A DNA stretch of 55,829 bases from Aliibacillus thermotolerans (GTDB taxonomy: Bacteria > Bacillota > Bacilli > Bacillales > Marinococcaceae). The DNA lies in contig NZ_WKJG01000023.1 in assembly GCF_027853235.1 (NCBI RefSeq), positions 1-55,829 of the forward strand, in the 5' to 3' direction. Below the pieces are notes generated by a model. The model was not told the DNA's origin, did not search any database, and saw only the letters and a program-made list of their open reading frames with translations. A program made the position numbers and the translations under genes. Below, in pieces: positions 25,573-35,095 of this stretch. Every line of letters starts with the position of its first letter. Position 1 is the stretch's first letter.

Positions 25573-27420
25573 CTTGTTATTTTCTCGTTGATATTGTAAT
25601 CGTTCATGAATTTTTTTCATCTCTTTTACAGGCGGAGCAAGACTGACAATCGTATCCCCTGGCTCTGCTTTCAAATTCATACCTTCCATGGAAAAAAAGT
25701 CAAAGTTTCCGGATTCTTTTACAAGCGCAAGTAAGTACGTATCATTTTCTCTTTCCTTCATGTATTGTGAAAAACTATATTTCTTCGTTAATTTTGTTTT
25801 TCTGAAAACGTACCCTTCGCTAATTTTTTCTTCTAATTTTTCAAGTGTAATCCCTTCTCCAAATAACACTTTTCCACCTGCACGCTTCACAAGATCATTC
25901 GGATGAGCTTTTTCATCTACATGCCAGCTTAATTGATAAACGTTATCGCGTCCCATTTCCGGAACAAAAGTCGTACAGACAAGCGAATTGTAAGAATCTC
26001 TATCCGTCGTCGTGATTAATTTATCATAGGGGGTCATATCTAATGTGTATTCTGTCTGTTCGGACAAAATTTCTCCTTTAAAATAAGGAACGCCACTATT
26101 TTTTGCTTGAAACCAATATTCGATGGATGGATCTGCGATGAGCACTTCGATATTCAAGTCTTTTAATACTTTGGCAAATCGGTTACTGAAACGATTGCCT
26201 CCCACTATAATCACTCCTGGCTTTCCTTGGAGAGATAACCCTAGTTTTTTTGAAATTGGGCCAATAGTGAAACCGTGAACACATACCGTCGCAAATACAA
26301 GGGCAAATGTAAGAGGAGTAATTAGCGCAGCATCGACATATCCTGCTTCTTCTAATACATTCGCAAAATAACCGGCAACAGTTAAAGCAACAATCCCTCG
26401 CGGAGCGATCCAACCGACTAGGGCTTTTTCTTGATACGTTAAATCCGTGTTCATCGTGGATAACCAAATCGAAAGAGGCCGCACGACAAATAACATGAGA
26501 ATCACATAAAAAATAATGTTTGGATTAAATATTTGCAGTAATGTCACTCGGTCTAAAGACGCGGTAATCATAATGAAAATACCTGAAAGAAGTAGGACAG
26601 AAATGTTTTCTTTAAAATGTCTCATATCGCTAAGAGAAGCAATATGAAGATTTGCAAGAGTCATTCCCATCGCAGTTACAGCTAAAAGCCCGGTCTCATG
26701 CATCACTTCATCTGCTAATGTAAAGCATGCGACCACCGCTGCAAATACAATCGGAGACTTTAAAAATTCAGGTACATATCCATTATCAAACATATATCCG
26801 ATTCCGCGACCAAATAGCCAACCAATTGCTATTGCAAATAGGGAAGCAACAAAGAATAAAAGCAAAGCTTCTATCGTGACGGAAGGGTTCGTTAAAAATT
26901 GAATGATTTCAAATGCGAAAACAGCAAGGAGCGCCCCTAATGGATCGACGACAATTCCTTCCCACTTTAAAATCGCTGCTGGCCGTGGTTTTAACTTCGC
27001 TTGTCGTAACAAAGGAAGAATAACCGTTGGCCCTGTCACGATGAACAATCCACCAATTACAAATGCTGCTGCCCATGACAAACCAGCAACATAATAAGCA
27101 GTGAATGACCCGAAAATCCAAGCAAGAAATGCGCCTAATGTAATAATGCGAAATACTGGCTTCGCTAATCCTCTAATTTCTCGAAATTCTAGATTCAAGC
27201 TCCCTTCGAATAAAATAATCGCAACCGCCATAGATATAATTGGTTGAAATAAATCACCAAAATCTTCTTCGGGAACCATCACGCCAAATATCGGTCCTAT
27301 CAACAAGCCCGCTACTGACATGACCACAATGGCAGGCATTCGAAACCGCCAAGCAATCCATTGCGATCCGATGCCTAATATACCAATTAGCGCCAGATGA
27401 AATAAAATGGAATCAAACAT
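25552..27420 (-). CDS. CPA1-type Na+/H+ antiporter with TrkA-like (RCK) domains
   Basis: A 622-aa cation:proton antiporter. Residues 1-390 form about 12 helices with CPA1 motifs GLFIVTGPTVILPLLRQ, LKWEGIVVDPLGALLAVF and GWIAPRGIVALTVAGYF. Residues about 396-510 form a TrkA-N Rossmann domain (GVIIVGGNRFSNRFAKVLKD). Residues about 560-610 look like TrkA-C (FFSMEGMNLKAEPGDTIVSLAPP). It should exchange Na+ or K+ for H+ under nucleotide or redox control. The final residues SLSNKS and the stop are encoded by the terminal repeat of copy C, so the original C-terminus may be altered. Confidence 0.9.
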   Translation of the reverse strand: MFDSILFHLALIGILGIGSQWIAWRFRMPAIVVMSVAGLLIGPIFGVMVPEEDFGDLFQPIISMAVAIILFEGSLNLEFREIRGLAKPVFRIITLGAFLAWIFGSFTAYYVAGLSWAAAFVIGGLFIVTGPTVILPLLRQAKLKPRPAAILKWEGIVVDPLGALLAVFAFEIIQFLTNPSVTIEALLLFFVASLFAIAIGWLFGRGIGYMFDNGYVPEFLKSPIVFAAVVACFTLADEVMHETGLLAVTAMGMTLANLHIASLSDMRHFKENISVLLLSGIFIMITASLDRVTLLQIFNPNIIFYVILMLFVVRPLSIWLSTMNTDLTYQEKALVGWIAPRGIVALTVAGYFANVLEEAGYVDAALITPLTFALVFATVCVHGFTIGPISKKLGLSLQGKPGVIIVGGNRFSNRFAKVLKDLNIEVLIADPSIEYWFQAKNSGVPYFKGEILSEQTEYTLDMTPYDKLITTTDRDSYNSLVCTTFVPEMGRDNVYQLSWHVDEKAHPNDLVKRAGGKVLFGEGITLEKLEEKISEGYVFRKTKLTKKYSFSQYMKERENDTYLLALVKESGNFDFFSMEGMNLKAEPGDTIVSLAPPVKEMKKIHERLQYQRENNKSLSNKS

Positions 27421-27563
27421 ATGCGATTCCCCTCTCCATACTCATTCGAAAATCTCGTTTTTTTCATTTTTATCGAGATCCCATCATATTATGCTAAAAA
27501 AACACAATACACTATCTTTATTCGAAAAAGCAATATTTTACGCGCATTTTTTACAAAAAAATA

Positions 27564-27600
27564 AAACTGTCTCCAGAGACACTCCTCCATGAGACAGTTT
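27564..27600 (-). terminator. Terminator of the 68-aa membrane protein gene
   Basis: AAACTGTCTC pairs with GAGACAGTTT, followed on the minus strand by TATTTTTTT. Confidence 0.85.
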
Positions 27601-27606
27601 GTTTGC

Positions 27607-27813
27607 TCATTGTTCGGAAGAATCTTGCTTTAGTTCGCGCAAAATTCCTTTTCTAAATTCATAAAGAATTGTAAGGGAAAATAATCCTAGCATGATAATT
27701 AATAAATAATCAGGAATCGGTGCTATGTACGTGCCAAAACTGACTACAATTTGAGTCATTAACAAAATAAACCACATACCGGTTAATACTTTCAACGCAT
27801 TTTTCCACACCAT
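27607..27813 (-). CDS. Small two-helix membrane protein, unknown
   Basis: A 68-aa protein with two hydrophobic helices (about 8-30 and 38-53) and a polar C-terminus (RELKQDSSEQ). Possible starts are GTG 27819, ATG 27813 and GTG 27810; TTAGGTGAT lies just upstream, and the ATG is used here. It has its own strong terminator. I do not recognise the family. Confidence 0.6.
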   Translation of the reverse strand: MVWKNALKVLTGMWFILLMTQIVVSFGTYIAPIPDYLLIIMLGLFSLTILYEFRKGILRELKQDSSEQ

Positions 27814-27892
27814 TATCACCTAACAATATATTCTTATACTGACCCTATTATAACCTTATCTTTCTTGCTTCTACAATCGAAAATATGACAAT

Positions 27893-28603
27893 TTATACGT
27901 GTCTTGAAGGAAATGTAACAGGAATTGATCGGTTGAAAAGAAGTTGATCCTCAAAAACCATTGTATCATACGCTAGTATACGAACGTTACGTTTAGATGC
28001 TGCAAGGAGAGCGTCAGAAAATGACTGATCCATCTCGTGATTTGGCATAAACGTGTGACAGTTTGCCATTTGAAGAAGAAAAATAATCGTGGCTGTGTAG
28101 CCTTTTTCTGTTGCCTTCATTAATTCCACCAAATGTTTCGTTCCCCTGATTGTCGGAGCATCAGGAAACATCGCCACTCCTTTTTTCTCTAAAGTGACCC
28201 CTTTTACTTCTATAAATCCTTTCTCCGTTCCTTTTTCATAATACAAATCAAACCGAGATGAAGAAAAATTCACTTCTTTTTTTACTGTATCTACCGAACC
28301 AATTTCAGAGATCTTTTCTTCTACCAGTGCTTCATGTACTACTTTATTAGGAGCAAGAGAATCAATGTTTACTAACAACTCATCCTTGTATGCTGCAATT
28401 AATGAGTACTTTGTTTTTCTTTTCGTTTGTTTTCCTTCTTCCAACAACACAACAGCATTTGGTTGTAATAATTCTTTTAATCTTCCTGTATTTTTCACAT
28501 GAACTCTCTCTATCTTCCCATCGATGATTACTTCTGCCACAAAACGATTCACTCGTTGAACAAATTGTCCTCGTTTAATCCTTTCATATTTCATTTCCTT
28601 CAC
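27893..28603 (-). CDS. sfsA: SfsA family DNA-binding/nuclease-like protein
   Basis: A 236-aa SfsA homologue (sugar fermentation stimulation protein). Motifs are RVNRFVAEVIIDG, VHVKNTGRLKELL, RFDLYYE, GFIEVKGVTLEKKGVAMFPDAPTIRG, and the C-terminal FLLQMANCHTFMPN. The RFDxxxE...EVKG pattern resembles a PD-(D/E)XK nuclease core. In Escherichia coli it was linked to mal gene expression; the general role remains unclear. The start is taken as GTG at 28603, with AAAGGA 8-10 nt upstream. An ATG four codons in is an alternative. Confidence 0.9.
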   Translation of the reverse strand: MKEMKYERIKRGQFVQRVNRFVAEVIIDGKIERVHVKNTGRLKELLQPNAVVLLEEGKQTKRKTKYSLIAAYKDELLVNIDSLAPNKVVHEALVEEKISEIGSVDTVKKEVNFSSSRFDLYYEKGTEKGFIEVKGVTLEKKGVAMFPDAPTIRGTKHLVELMKATEKGYTATIIFLLQMANCHTFMPNHEMDQSFSDALLAASKRNVRILAYDTMVFEDQLLFNRSIPVTFPSRHV

Positions 28604-28727
28604 GTCTTCTTTCCTTTTTAAATCATCTCTCTACCTCTTTCATCCTATCGCTGTCCAAACAAAAATGCAAAAAAATGTTTATGAATACTCACAACTGGTA
28701 ATGATTGTAAAACAAGGAGGGTCATTT

Positions 28728-29390
28728 ATGTCCAAATCAACATTTTTCTCTTCGTTGTTCTTCTTTCTTATTCTTCTTATCGCTGGTTGTACGAATCCCC
28801 CAACGGATAGCGGAGGGGAGACGGATCGAGAAGAGTCGCAAGAAGAAGAGACTGAAGCTGCATTTTCTCATACGTCCAATAACGAAGTCGCTTATGCTTC
28901 CATGATCAATGTCCATGAAGAAGTGATTGGTCATGTTCGTTTCTATGAAAATGAAAACGATGTATTTCTGGAAGCAGATTTTAAAGAAGGGATCCCTGCA
29001 GGGTTTCACGGTTTTCATATTCATGAAAATGGCATATGTGAAGCGAATGCGAGCGAAGGTCCTTTCTCTACAGCGGGAGGACATTACAATCCAGATGAAA
29101 CTTTTCATGGAAATCACGTAGGCGATATGATTTCTTTATATGGAACAGAAGAAGAATCCGCCTATTTATTTACAAAAGTCGATCGATTTACTCCCGATCA
29201 ACTGATTGAAGAGGAAGTTGCCATCATCGTTCATAGTGATCCAGATAATTTTGCAAATATTCCAGAACGTTATCAATCGGAAGAGAGTGACTCCCCTGGC
29301 CCTGATAAAGACACACTTCAAACCGGGGATGCTGGTCATCGAATTTCATGTGGCGTCGTCGAACCAATCTCGCAAGAACAAAAAAGTTAA
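28728..29390 (+). CDS. sodC: Cu/Zn superoxide dismutase, lipoprotein
   Basis: A 220-aa superoxide dismutase-like lipoprotein. The signal peptide ends in lipobox IAGC, followed by an acidic linker and the SOD_Cu fold. Metal ligands are visible: HIH in FHGFHIHENG, the bridging H in GGHYNP, H in ETFHG, H and D in NHVGD, and H in IIVHSDPDNF. The disulfide cysteines are in ICEAN and ISCGVV. All ligand positions seem present, unlike some Bacillus YojM proteins, so activity is plausible. The start is the ATG at 28728 with AAGGAGGG; upstream in-frame codons lack a ribosome binding site. Confidence 0.88.
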   Translation: MSKSTFFSSLFFFLILLIAGCTNPPTDSGGETDREESQEEETEAAFSHTSNNEVAYASMINVHEEVIGHVRFYENENDVFLEADFKEGIPAGFHGFHIHENGICEANASEGPFSTAGGHYNPDETFHGNHVGDMISLYGTEEESAYLFTKVDRFTPDQLIEEEVAIIVHSDPDNFANIPERYQSEESDSPGPDKDTLQTGDAGHRISCGVVEPISQEQKS

Positions 29391-29408
29391 TAAAAATTCA
29401 AACAGAAG

Positions 29409-29444
29409 CTCCAACCGCTTCATTGATAAGCTGTTGGAGTTTTT
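29409..29444 (+). terminator. Terminator of sodC
   Basis: CTCCAAC-C-GCTT pairs with AAGC-T-GTTGGAG and is followed by TTTTTC. Confidence 0.85.
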
Positions 29445-29464
29445 CGTATACAAATTGAAAGGAG

Positions 29465-31348
29465 TTATTCTTCTATGAGTAAAGATAACTCTGTCCAACG
29501 TTCTATCGCTTGTTCTAGTTCCTCTGATACTTGCTGTTGTTTCTCTGTCCATTCCTTCACCTGTTCATAATCACTTCCAGCCTGTATAATCTGTTGTTCA
29601 ATCTCTTCCAATTTTTGTTCCAATGCCGTAATACGATCTTCTATACCTTCCCATTCTTTTTGCTCTTTGTAGGATAATTTTTTTCGGGAACGCCGTTTTG
29701 TTGGTGTCGGCTTTTTTTCCGCTTTCTTGTTGTTGCTGACCTGCTCTCTTTCTTCTGCTTTTGTTTCTATATAATCAGAATAATTTCCTTGAAACGTTTG
29801 AATCGAACGACGAGGTTCAAATACGAGTAATTTTTGTACAACTCGGTCTAAAAAATAACGATCATGAGAAACGGTAATGACCGCACCAGGAAAATCTTCT
29901 AAATACTTTTCTAATACAGAGAGCGTCTCAGTGTCTAAATCATTGGTTGGTTCATCCAAGAGGAGGACATTCGGCTCTTTCATTAGTATACTTAACAAAT
30001 AAAGTCTTCTTTTCTCTCCGCCGGATAAACGATAAATATAATTCCATTGAGACGGCCGTTCAAATAAAAACCGTTCCAACATTTGCTCTGCTGTCACAAC
30101 GTTTCCATCTACTGTTCTTACGACTTCTGCAATCTCTCGAATATATTCAATCACTCGTTTATTCTCATCTAATTCTTCATTTTCCTGTGAATAATAACCG
30201 ATTCGTACAGTTTCTCCTATCTCTATTTCCCCATTATCTGGTGTCACATTTCCTGAAAAAAGTTGGAGAAGCGTCGTTTTCCCGCTTCCGTTCGGACCGA
30301 TCATTCCAAGCCGTTCCTTAGGAGAAACGATATAACTAAAGGAAGGAATCACAACTTCCCCATGATACGATTTCGTCACATTTTTCATTTCGATTACTTT
30401 TTTACCAAGACGAACAGATCCTATGGAAAACTCAATATCTTCTTTTTTCATTGATGATTTTGTTTGTTGCAGTCGTTCTACCCTCTCTACTCGGGCTTTT
30501 TGTTTTGTTCCTCGGGCCCGAGGAGACCGACGTAGCCACTCTAGTTCTGTACGCAGAATATTCTTCCGTTTCGCTTCTGCTCGTTCTGCTAACATTTCCC
30601 GTTCCGCTTTTTTCTCAAGGAAAAGTTCATAATTCCCTTCATAAACATAAAGATTGCCATGAGCCAGTTCATAAATCCGATTCGTCACACGGTTTAAAAA
30701 ATAGCGATCGTGCGTCACTAGAATGACTGCTCCTTGATAATCCGCTAAATAACTTTCCAACCATTCAATGGAAGCACTATCTAAATGGTTTGTTGGCTCA
30801 TCCATGATTAATAAATCCGCAGGCTGAATGAGAGCCCTCGCAATAGCGACACGCTTTTTCTGACCGCCGGATAACTCTTTCACTTGTTTTGAGAAATCAA
30901 CAATTCCAAGCCGAGTGAGTACTTGCTTCGCGATTGTGTTTGCTTCCCATGCATCTTCTTGATCCATTCTTTCTTGCGCCTGTATCAATTCCTTTTGTAG
31001 TGCTTCGTCTTCTGGATCATTCTCTAAGCGCTGAACCGCTCGTTCATACTCCCGCATCGCTTTCATTTTGGGCGAATCGCCAGCATAAATTTGATCTAAT
31101 AATGATTTCTCTTCCACAAGGCTCGGCTCTTGTGGTAAAAATTCCATACGAAAATCATTCGCATGAATGATTTCTCCTTTTTCGACATTTTCTACTCCTG
31201 CAAGCGTCTTCAACAAAGTTGATTTTCCAGTACCATTCACCCCAATGACACCAATTTTATCTCTTCGATTGATAACAAATGAAATGTCGTCAAAAAGGAC
31301 TTTTTCTCCATAGGTTTTATATAACCCTTCCACACGTAAAATACTCAT
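29465..31348 (-). CDS. yfmR: ABC-F family ATPase YfmR (Uup-like)
   Basis: A 627-aa soluble ABC-F translation factor. The first ATPase domain has GVNGTGKSTLLK, the signature LSGGQKKRVAIARAL and LLIMDEPTNHLD. The P-site-reaching linker spans about 240-305. The second domain has GPNGSGKTTLLQL, LSGGEKRRLYLL and LLLDEPTNDLD. The last 90 residues form a lysine- and glutamate-rich coiled coil typical of Uup/YfmR. These factors relieve ribosomes stalled at proline or acidic tracts. It ends convergent to sodC, with an AGGTGA ribosome binding site at the start. Confidence 0.92.
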   Translation of the reverse strand: MSILRVEGLYKTYGEKVLFDDISFVINRRDKIGVIGVNGTGKSTLLKTLAGVENVEKGEIIHANDFRMEFLPQEPSLVEEKSLLDQIYAGDSPKMKAMREYERAVQRLENDPEDEALQKELIQAQERMDQEDAWEANTIAKQVLTRLGIVDFSKQVKELSGGQKKRVAIARALIQPADLLIMDEPTNHLDSASIEWLESYLADYQGAVILVTHDRYFLNRVTNRIYELAHGNLYVYEGNYELFLEKKAEREMLAERAEAKRKNILRTELEWLRRSPRARGTKQKARVERVERLQQTKSSMKKEDIEFSIGSVRLGKKVIEMKNVTKSYHGEVVIPSFSYIVSPKERLGMIGPNGSGKTTLLQLFSGNVTPDNGEIEIGETVRIGYYSQENEELDENKRVIEYIREIAEVVRTVDGNVVTAEQMLERFLFERPSQWNYIYRLSGGEKRRLYLLSILMKEPNVLLLDEPTNDLDTETLSVLEKYLEDFPGAVITVSHDRYFLDRVVQKLLVFEPRRSIQTFQGNYSDYIETKAEEREQVSNNKKAEKKPTPTKRRSRKKLSYKEQKEWEGIEDRITALEQKLEEIEQQIIQAGSDYEQVKEWTEKQQQVSEELEQAIERWTELSLLIEE

Positions 31349-31460
31349 TCCACTTCACCTTCCGATTACAAATCCAACCTCCTTTTTATCATATCACAAC
31401 ACAATCTTGCTGACTTCAACAGTCATGAAACAAATCATAGCATGTGTAAGAGTGGACACG

Positions 31461-31781
31461 GAGCTGTCCAAAAAGTCATGATTGGTGACTTTTTGGACAT
31501 TTTTTTGTTACCGCTTCATTAAAAATTGCTTCTGGAAACGCCTCTTGGCCGAATAGGCATGTTTCCAACACCAAATTGTTGATGGAAGTAAGTCATGGAT
31601 AGTCATGCCATCGTTCCATATAAAAATAGCTAATGGAAACAGGCCATGAATGGCTCATAACACCGTTTCATTCAAAAATAGTTTGTGGAAACAAGCTATG
31701 AACGGATCATGGCACCGTTTCAGCGCTAAATGATTGTTGAAAGGAACTCTCGATTTATTTTTCAGGACTTATTAGACAGCC
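31461..31781 (+). repeat. Repeat family 1, copy D (short array)
   Basis: A 321-bp copy in the same orientation as C, with an almost identical first 45 bp (palindrome 31465-31499 plus TTTTTTT), the CTCTTGGCCGAATAGGCATG block, only about three full units, then GCGCTAAATGATTGTTGAAA and the tail ending GGACTTATTAGACAGCC. The difference from copy C is mainly unit number. It lies between yfmR and cshA, and family 2 copy 2 follows only 15 bp later. Confidence 0.88.
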
Positions 31782-31796
31782 ACAAAAAGGATGAGA

Positions 31797-32222
31797 ACAA
31801 TTTTTCATCACGTAGATGAAAAAATTGTCGTATGAACTCGTCATACGACAATTTTTTCGTACAATCTCATCATGAGTAGTCTTAAGGAGGTCAAAAATGG
31901 AATTAAATAGGTGATTTGAAGTGCTTTTACAACTCATGCGACCAATTACACTTTAAAAAAGAGGATGAAGCGTCCCATGAACGTTTCATACGACGCTTCA
32001 TTATGTAAAACATCCGTCAAAGGGTCGTATGAAAGCCAAAATGGAAAAAATTAGAAAAAACAAGCCGTACGACGAGTTATTACGTACACGATGCAATGAA
32101 GTGTCGCATAAAAGGTCCATACGACTAAAAATCGCATAAAAATCCCACCGAACGGTCTCATGACGTTTTACACCGTTGCAAGAAGCTTTCTCTTGCACCA
32201 ATCGTCCAGATACCATCCTGGC
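31797..32222 (-). repeat. Repeat family 2, copy 2
   Basis: Inverted relative to copy 1. It begins with a perfect 17-bp stem at 31819-31857 (AAAAAATTGTCGTATGA against TCATACGACAATTTTTT) that should terminate transcription in both directions. Blocks shared with copy 1 include TTCATACGACGCTTCAT, AAAGGGTCGTATGAAAGCC and CGAACGGTCTCATGACG. The 919-bp span 31349-32267 contains no credible gene. Confidence 0.75.
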
Positions 32223-32267
32223 TCCTCTCGTTTTTTCAGAAAATGGAACCATTCTTTTTTGACCTTG

Positions 32268-33686
32268 TTATTTTTTCTTTCTTTTTCCTCTTACGCGAGA
32301 TTCTGTTGTAAAACGATGTTGGCTGCTTCGTCCTCTTCGTTCTTGTTTTCTACGACTCTTTTTCGGGCGTAAAGAGGCTTCTTCTGTTAATGTAACCTTT
32401 ACTTGTTCCGGTTCTTTGGTCGTTACTTTTAAAGACGCAGAAACTAAGGTCACCGGATCATAAGATTCTAATAATGTTTTTGCGATCTGTTCCAAGTCTT
32501 TCAAGTTGCCTTTTTCAGCGGTTTTGATCAGCTGATCTACCGCTTGCTGATATCTTCCTTGCATCGCTTCTTGAGAAGTCGGGATATCGTTTCTCGTCAA
32601 TTTTTTCTTCGTTGTCTCTTCAATAAAACGTAAATGACTCATTTCTTTCGGAGTAACAAAGCTATAAGCCACTCCTTCTTTACCTGCTCGACCTGTTCTT
32701 CCGATGCGGTGAACGTAACTTTCTGAGTCTTGAGGCAAATCGAAATTGTACACGTGTGTTACACCACTAACGTCCAGTCCTCTTGCCGCCACATCCGTTG
32801 CGACGAGAATATCAATTGTGTTGCTTTTAAATTTACGTAACACTTTGTCCCGCTGCGCTTGGCGTAAGTCTCCATGAATCCCTTCTGCCAAATATCCTCG
32901 CTGCGTTAACGCTTCCGACAATTCATCCACTCTTCGCTTCGTTCGACCAAAAACAATCGCCAATTCCGGTGGAGTGATATCTAATAAATGACAGAGTGTA
33001 TCAAACTTCTGTTTCTCAGGCACTTCAATATATCTCTGATCAATATTGGCAACGGTTAGCCCTTTACTTTTTATTTGTACTTTTTCGGGGTTTTTCATAA
33101 ATTGATGAACGACCGATTGTAGTCGTTTCGGAATCGTAGCAGAAAATAATAACGTTTGCCTTTCTTCCGGCACCTCTGCAAGAATTGTTTCAATATCTTC
33201 GACAAAACCCATACTTAACATTTCATCCGCTTCATCGAGAACGACTATTTTCATATACTGTGGACGAATCGTTCTTCGCCGCATGTGATCCATCAATCTC
33301 CCCGGCGTTGCAACAATGATTTGTGGGCGGCGTTTTAACGCTTTCATTTGACGTGTCATTTCCTGACCACCATACACCGCAAGAGCTTGCACTCCGATAA
33401 AACGACCGAGACGGTTTAACTCCTCCGCTACTTGAATCGCAAGTTCTCTCGTTGGAGCAAGCACTAACCCTTGCGGATACTTTTCATCTTGACTCATTTG
33501 TTCAATCAACGGAATACCAAATGCCGCCGTTTTTCCTGTCCCTGTTTGTGCTTGTCCAATAATATCCCGACCATTTTTTACTTTCGGAATCACTTCTGCT
33601 TGAATCGGAGTTGCTTCTTCAAACCCCATCTCCTGTACTGCTCGTAAAATAGCTTCATGAACGTGTAAATCTGAAAACAAAGTCAC
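32268..33686 (-). CDS. cshA: DEAD-box RNA helicase CshA
   Basis: A 472-aa ATP-dependent RNA helicase. Motifs in order are the Q motif ([14 protein letters not shown]), [44 protein letters not shown], then [16 protein letters not shown] and [13 protein letters not shown] basic, low-complexity tail ([22 protein letters not shown]) provides extra RNA binding. CshA is the degradosome-associated and cold-ribosome helicase in Bacilli. The start is GTG at 33686, about 10 nt after AAAGGAG. The end abuts family 2 copy 2. Confidence 0.92.
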   Translation of the reverse strand: MTLFSDLHVHEAILRAVQEMGFEEATPIQAEVIPKVKNGRDIIGQAQTGTGKTAAFGIPLIEQMSQDEKYPQGLVLAPTRELAIQVAEELNRLGRFIGVQALAVYGGQEMTRQMKALKRRPQIIVATPGRLMDHMRRRTIRPQYMKIVVLDEADEMLSMGFVEDIETILAEVPEERQTLLFSATIPKRLQSVVHQFMKNPEKVQIKSKGLTVANIDQRYIEVPEKQKFDTLCHLLDITPPELAIVFGRTKRRVDELSEALTQRGYLAEGIHGDLRQAQRDKVLRKFKSNTIDILVATDVAARGLDVSGVTHVYNFDLPQDSESYVHRIGRTGRAGKEGVAYSFVTPKEMSHLRFIEETTKKKLTRNDIPTSQEAMQGRYQQAVDQLIKTAEKGNLKDLEQIAKTLLESYDPVTLVSASLKVTTKEPEQVKVTLTEEASLRPKKSRRKQERRGRSSQHRFTTESRVRGKRKKK

Positions 33687-33746
33687 TCTACATAATCTCC
33701 TTTATCTTTATGAATTAGTTTTATGATTCCCTTTTTTTCATACAAA

Positions 33747-33777
33747 AAACTGCATCCCATCAAGTTTGGAATGCAGT
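33747..33777 (-). terminator. Terminator of the CoA-transferase/acyl-CoA dehydrogenase unit
   Basis: ACTGCATTCC pairs with GGGATGCAGT (one mismatch) around about 9 nt. On the minus strand TTTTTTG follows. Confidence 0.85.
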
Positions 33778-33856
33778 CTGTTATTTCAGCTATACATTCT
33801 TTTACAACACGGTAGCGAAACAATCATACCACAGATTTCATAGAACAGCTATTTTT

Positions 33857-35074
33857 TTAGTTTTTCATACCGGCACTTTCCTTTTCATAAGGCCACTTTG
33901 GCAACATGCGATTGAGTGGCTTATCTTCGCGATATCCTAATACATATTCTGCTTGCATGATCGTATGAATTTCTCTCGTTCCTTCATAAATTACAGGTGC
34001 TTTAGAGTTTCTCAAATAACGCTCCACTGGATATTCATTAGAGTATCCATATGCTCCGTGAATTTGAACCGCGTCATTCGCTGCTTCATTTGCATGGTCA
34101 CAGGCGACCCATTTGGCAAGGGAAGTTTCTCTCGTGTTGCGTTTTCCTTCATTTTTCAACCAACCGGCACGATAAACGAGTAAACGAGAAGATTGAAGAC
34201 CTGCCTCCATTTTCGCAATCATTTGTTGTACTAGCTGGTGTTTTCCGATTTCTTTTCCAAACGTTTTTCGTTCATGACAATAATTTACGCTTGCTTCTAG
34301 GCACGCCATGATTTGTCCACATGCACCGGCTGCCACGGTAAAGCGACCATTATCAAGGGCAGACATCGCAATTTTAAACCCTTCACCTTCTTCTCCTAAC
34401 AAGTTTTCTTTCGGTACTTTTAAGTTATCAAAAAATAGCTCTCCCGTATTTCCAGCCCGAATCCCTAATTTCCCTTTAATCGCGCGAGACGAAAATCCCG
34501 GCATATCTCTTTCTACGATGAAAGCAGAGATGCCTTTATGTTTTTTACTTTTATCCGTGTACGCAAAAACGATAAAATGGTCCGCAATGTCACAAAGAGA
34601 AATCCACGTTTTTGAGCCATTCAAAATATAGTAATCCCCTTCTTTCGTCGCGGTTGTTTGTATCGCTGCGACATCTGAACCAGCATTCGGTTCGGTTAAA
34701 CCAAACGCTCCAATTTTTTCCCCTTTTGCTTGCGGCTTTAAATACTTTTCTTTTTGAAATTCATTTCCCCATTGCAAAAGCGTCAAACTGTTTAGTCCCG
34801 TATGCACCGATACAGCGGTACGAAATGCCGTATCTCCTCGCTCTAATTCTTCACATACAATTGCAAGCGTATTGTAGTCCATTCCACTTCCGCCGTATTC
34901 TTCTGGAATACATACTCCCATTAAATCCAGTTCAGCTAAACGATTCATGATACTCGTTTCAAAATGTTGATTCGCATCCCACTCCCTAATATGTGGCATA
35001 ATTTCCTTATCCACAAAATTACGAACTACCTTTCTCACCATTTCTTGTTCTTCTGTCAATGCAAAATTCATCAT
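33857..35074 (-). CDS. Acyl-CoA dehydrogenase, probable glutaryl-CoA dehydrogenase
   Basis: A 405-aa FAD enzyme of the acyl-CoA dehydrogenase family. Visible are the N-terminal ALTEEQEMVRKVVRNF helix, FGLTEPNAGSD (FAD-side loop), GSKTWIS, RKTFGKEIGKHQLVQ and the catalytic glutamate in VIYEGTREIH. Arg85 in ERGDTAFRTAVSVHTGL stands where glutaryl-CoA dehydrogenases have the arginine of YRSAMSVQ that binds the distal carboxylate. Short-chain dehydrogenases lack it. This, and the adjacent CaiB-type transferase, point to glutaryl-CoA to crotonyl-CoA. It starts 21 bp after the transferase stop, with AAAGGAG as ribosome binding site. Confidence 0.75.
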   Translation of the reverse strand: MMNFALTEEQEMVRKVVRNFVDKEIMPHIREWDANQHFETSIMNRLAELDLMGVCIPEEYGGSGMDYNTLAIVCEELERGDTAFRTAVSVHTGLNSLTLLQWGNEFQKEKYLKPQAKGEKIGAFGLTEPNAGSDVAAIQTTATKEGDYYILNGSKTWISLCDIADHFIVFAYTDKSKKHKGISAFIVERDMPGFSSRAIKGKLGIRAGNTGELFFDNLKVPKENLLGEEGEGFKIAMSALDNGRFTVAAGACGQIMACLEASVNYCHERKTFGKEIGKHQLVQQMIAKMEAGLQSSRLLVYRAGWLKNEGKRNTRETSLAKWVACDHANEAANDAVQIHGAYGYSNEYPVERYLRNSKAPVIYEGTREIHTIMQAEYVLGYREDKPLNRMLPKWPYEKESAGMKN

Positions 35075-35095
35075 CTTTCATGTCTCCTTTAATAT

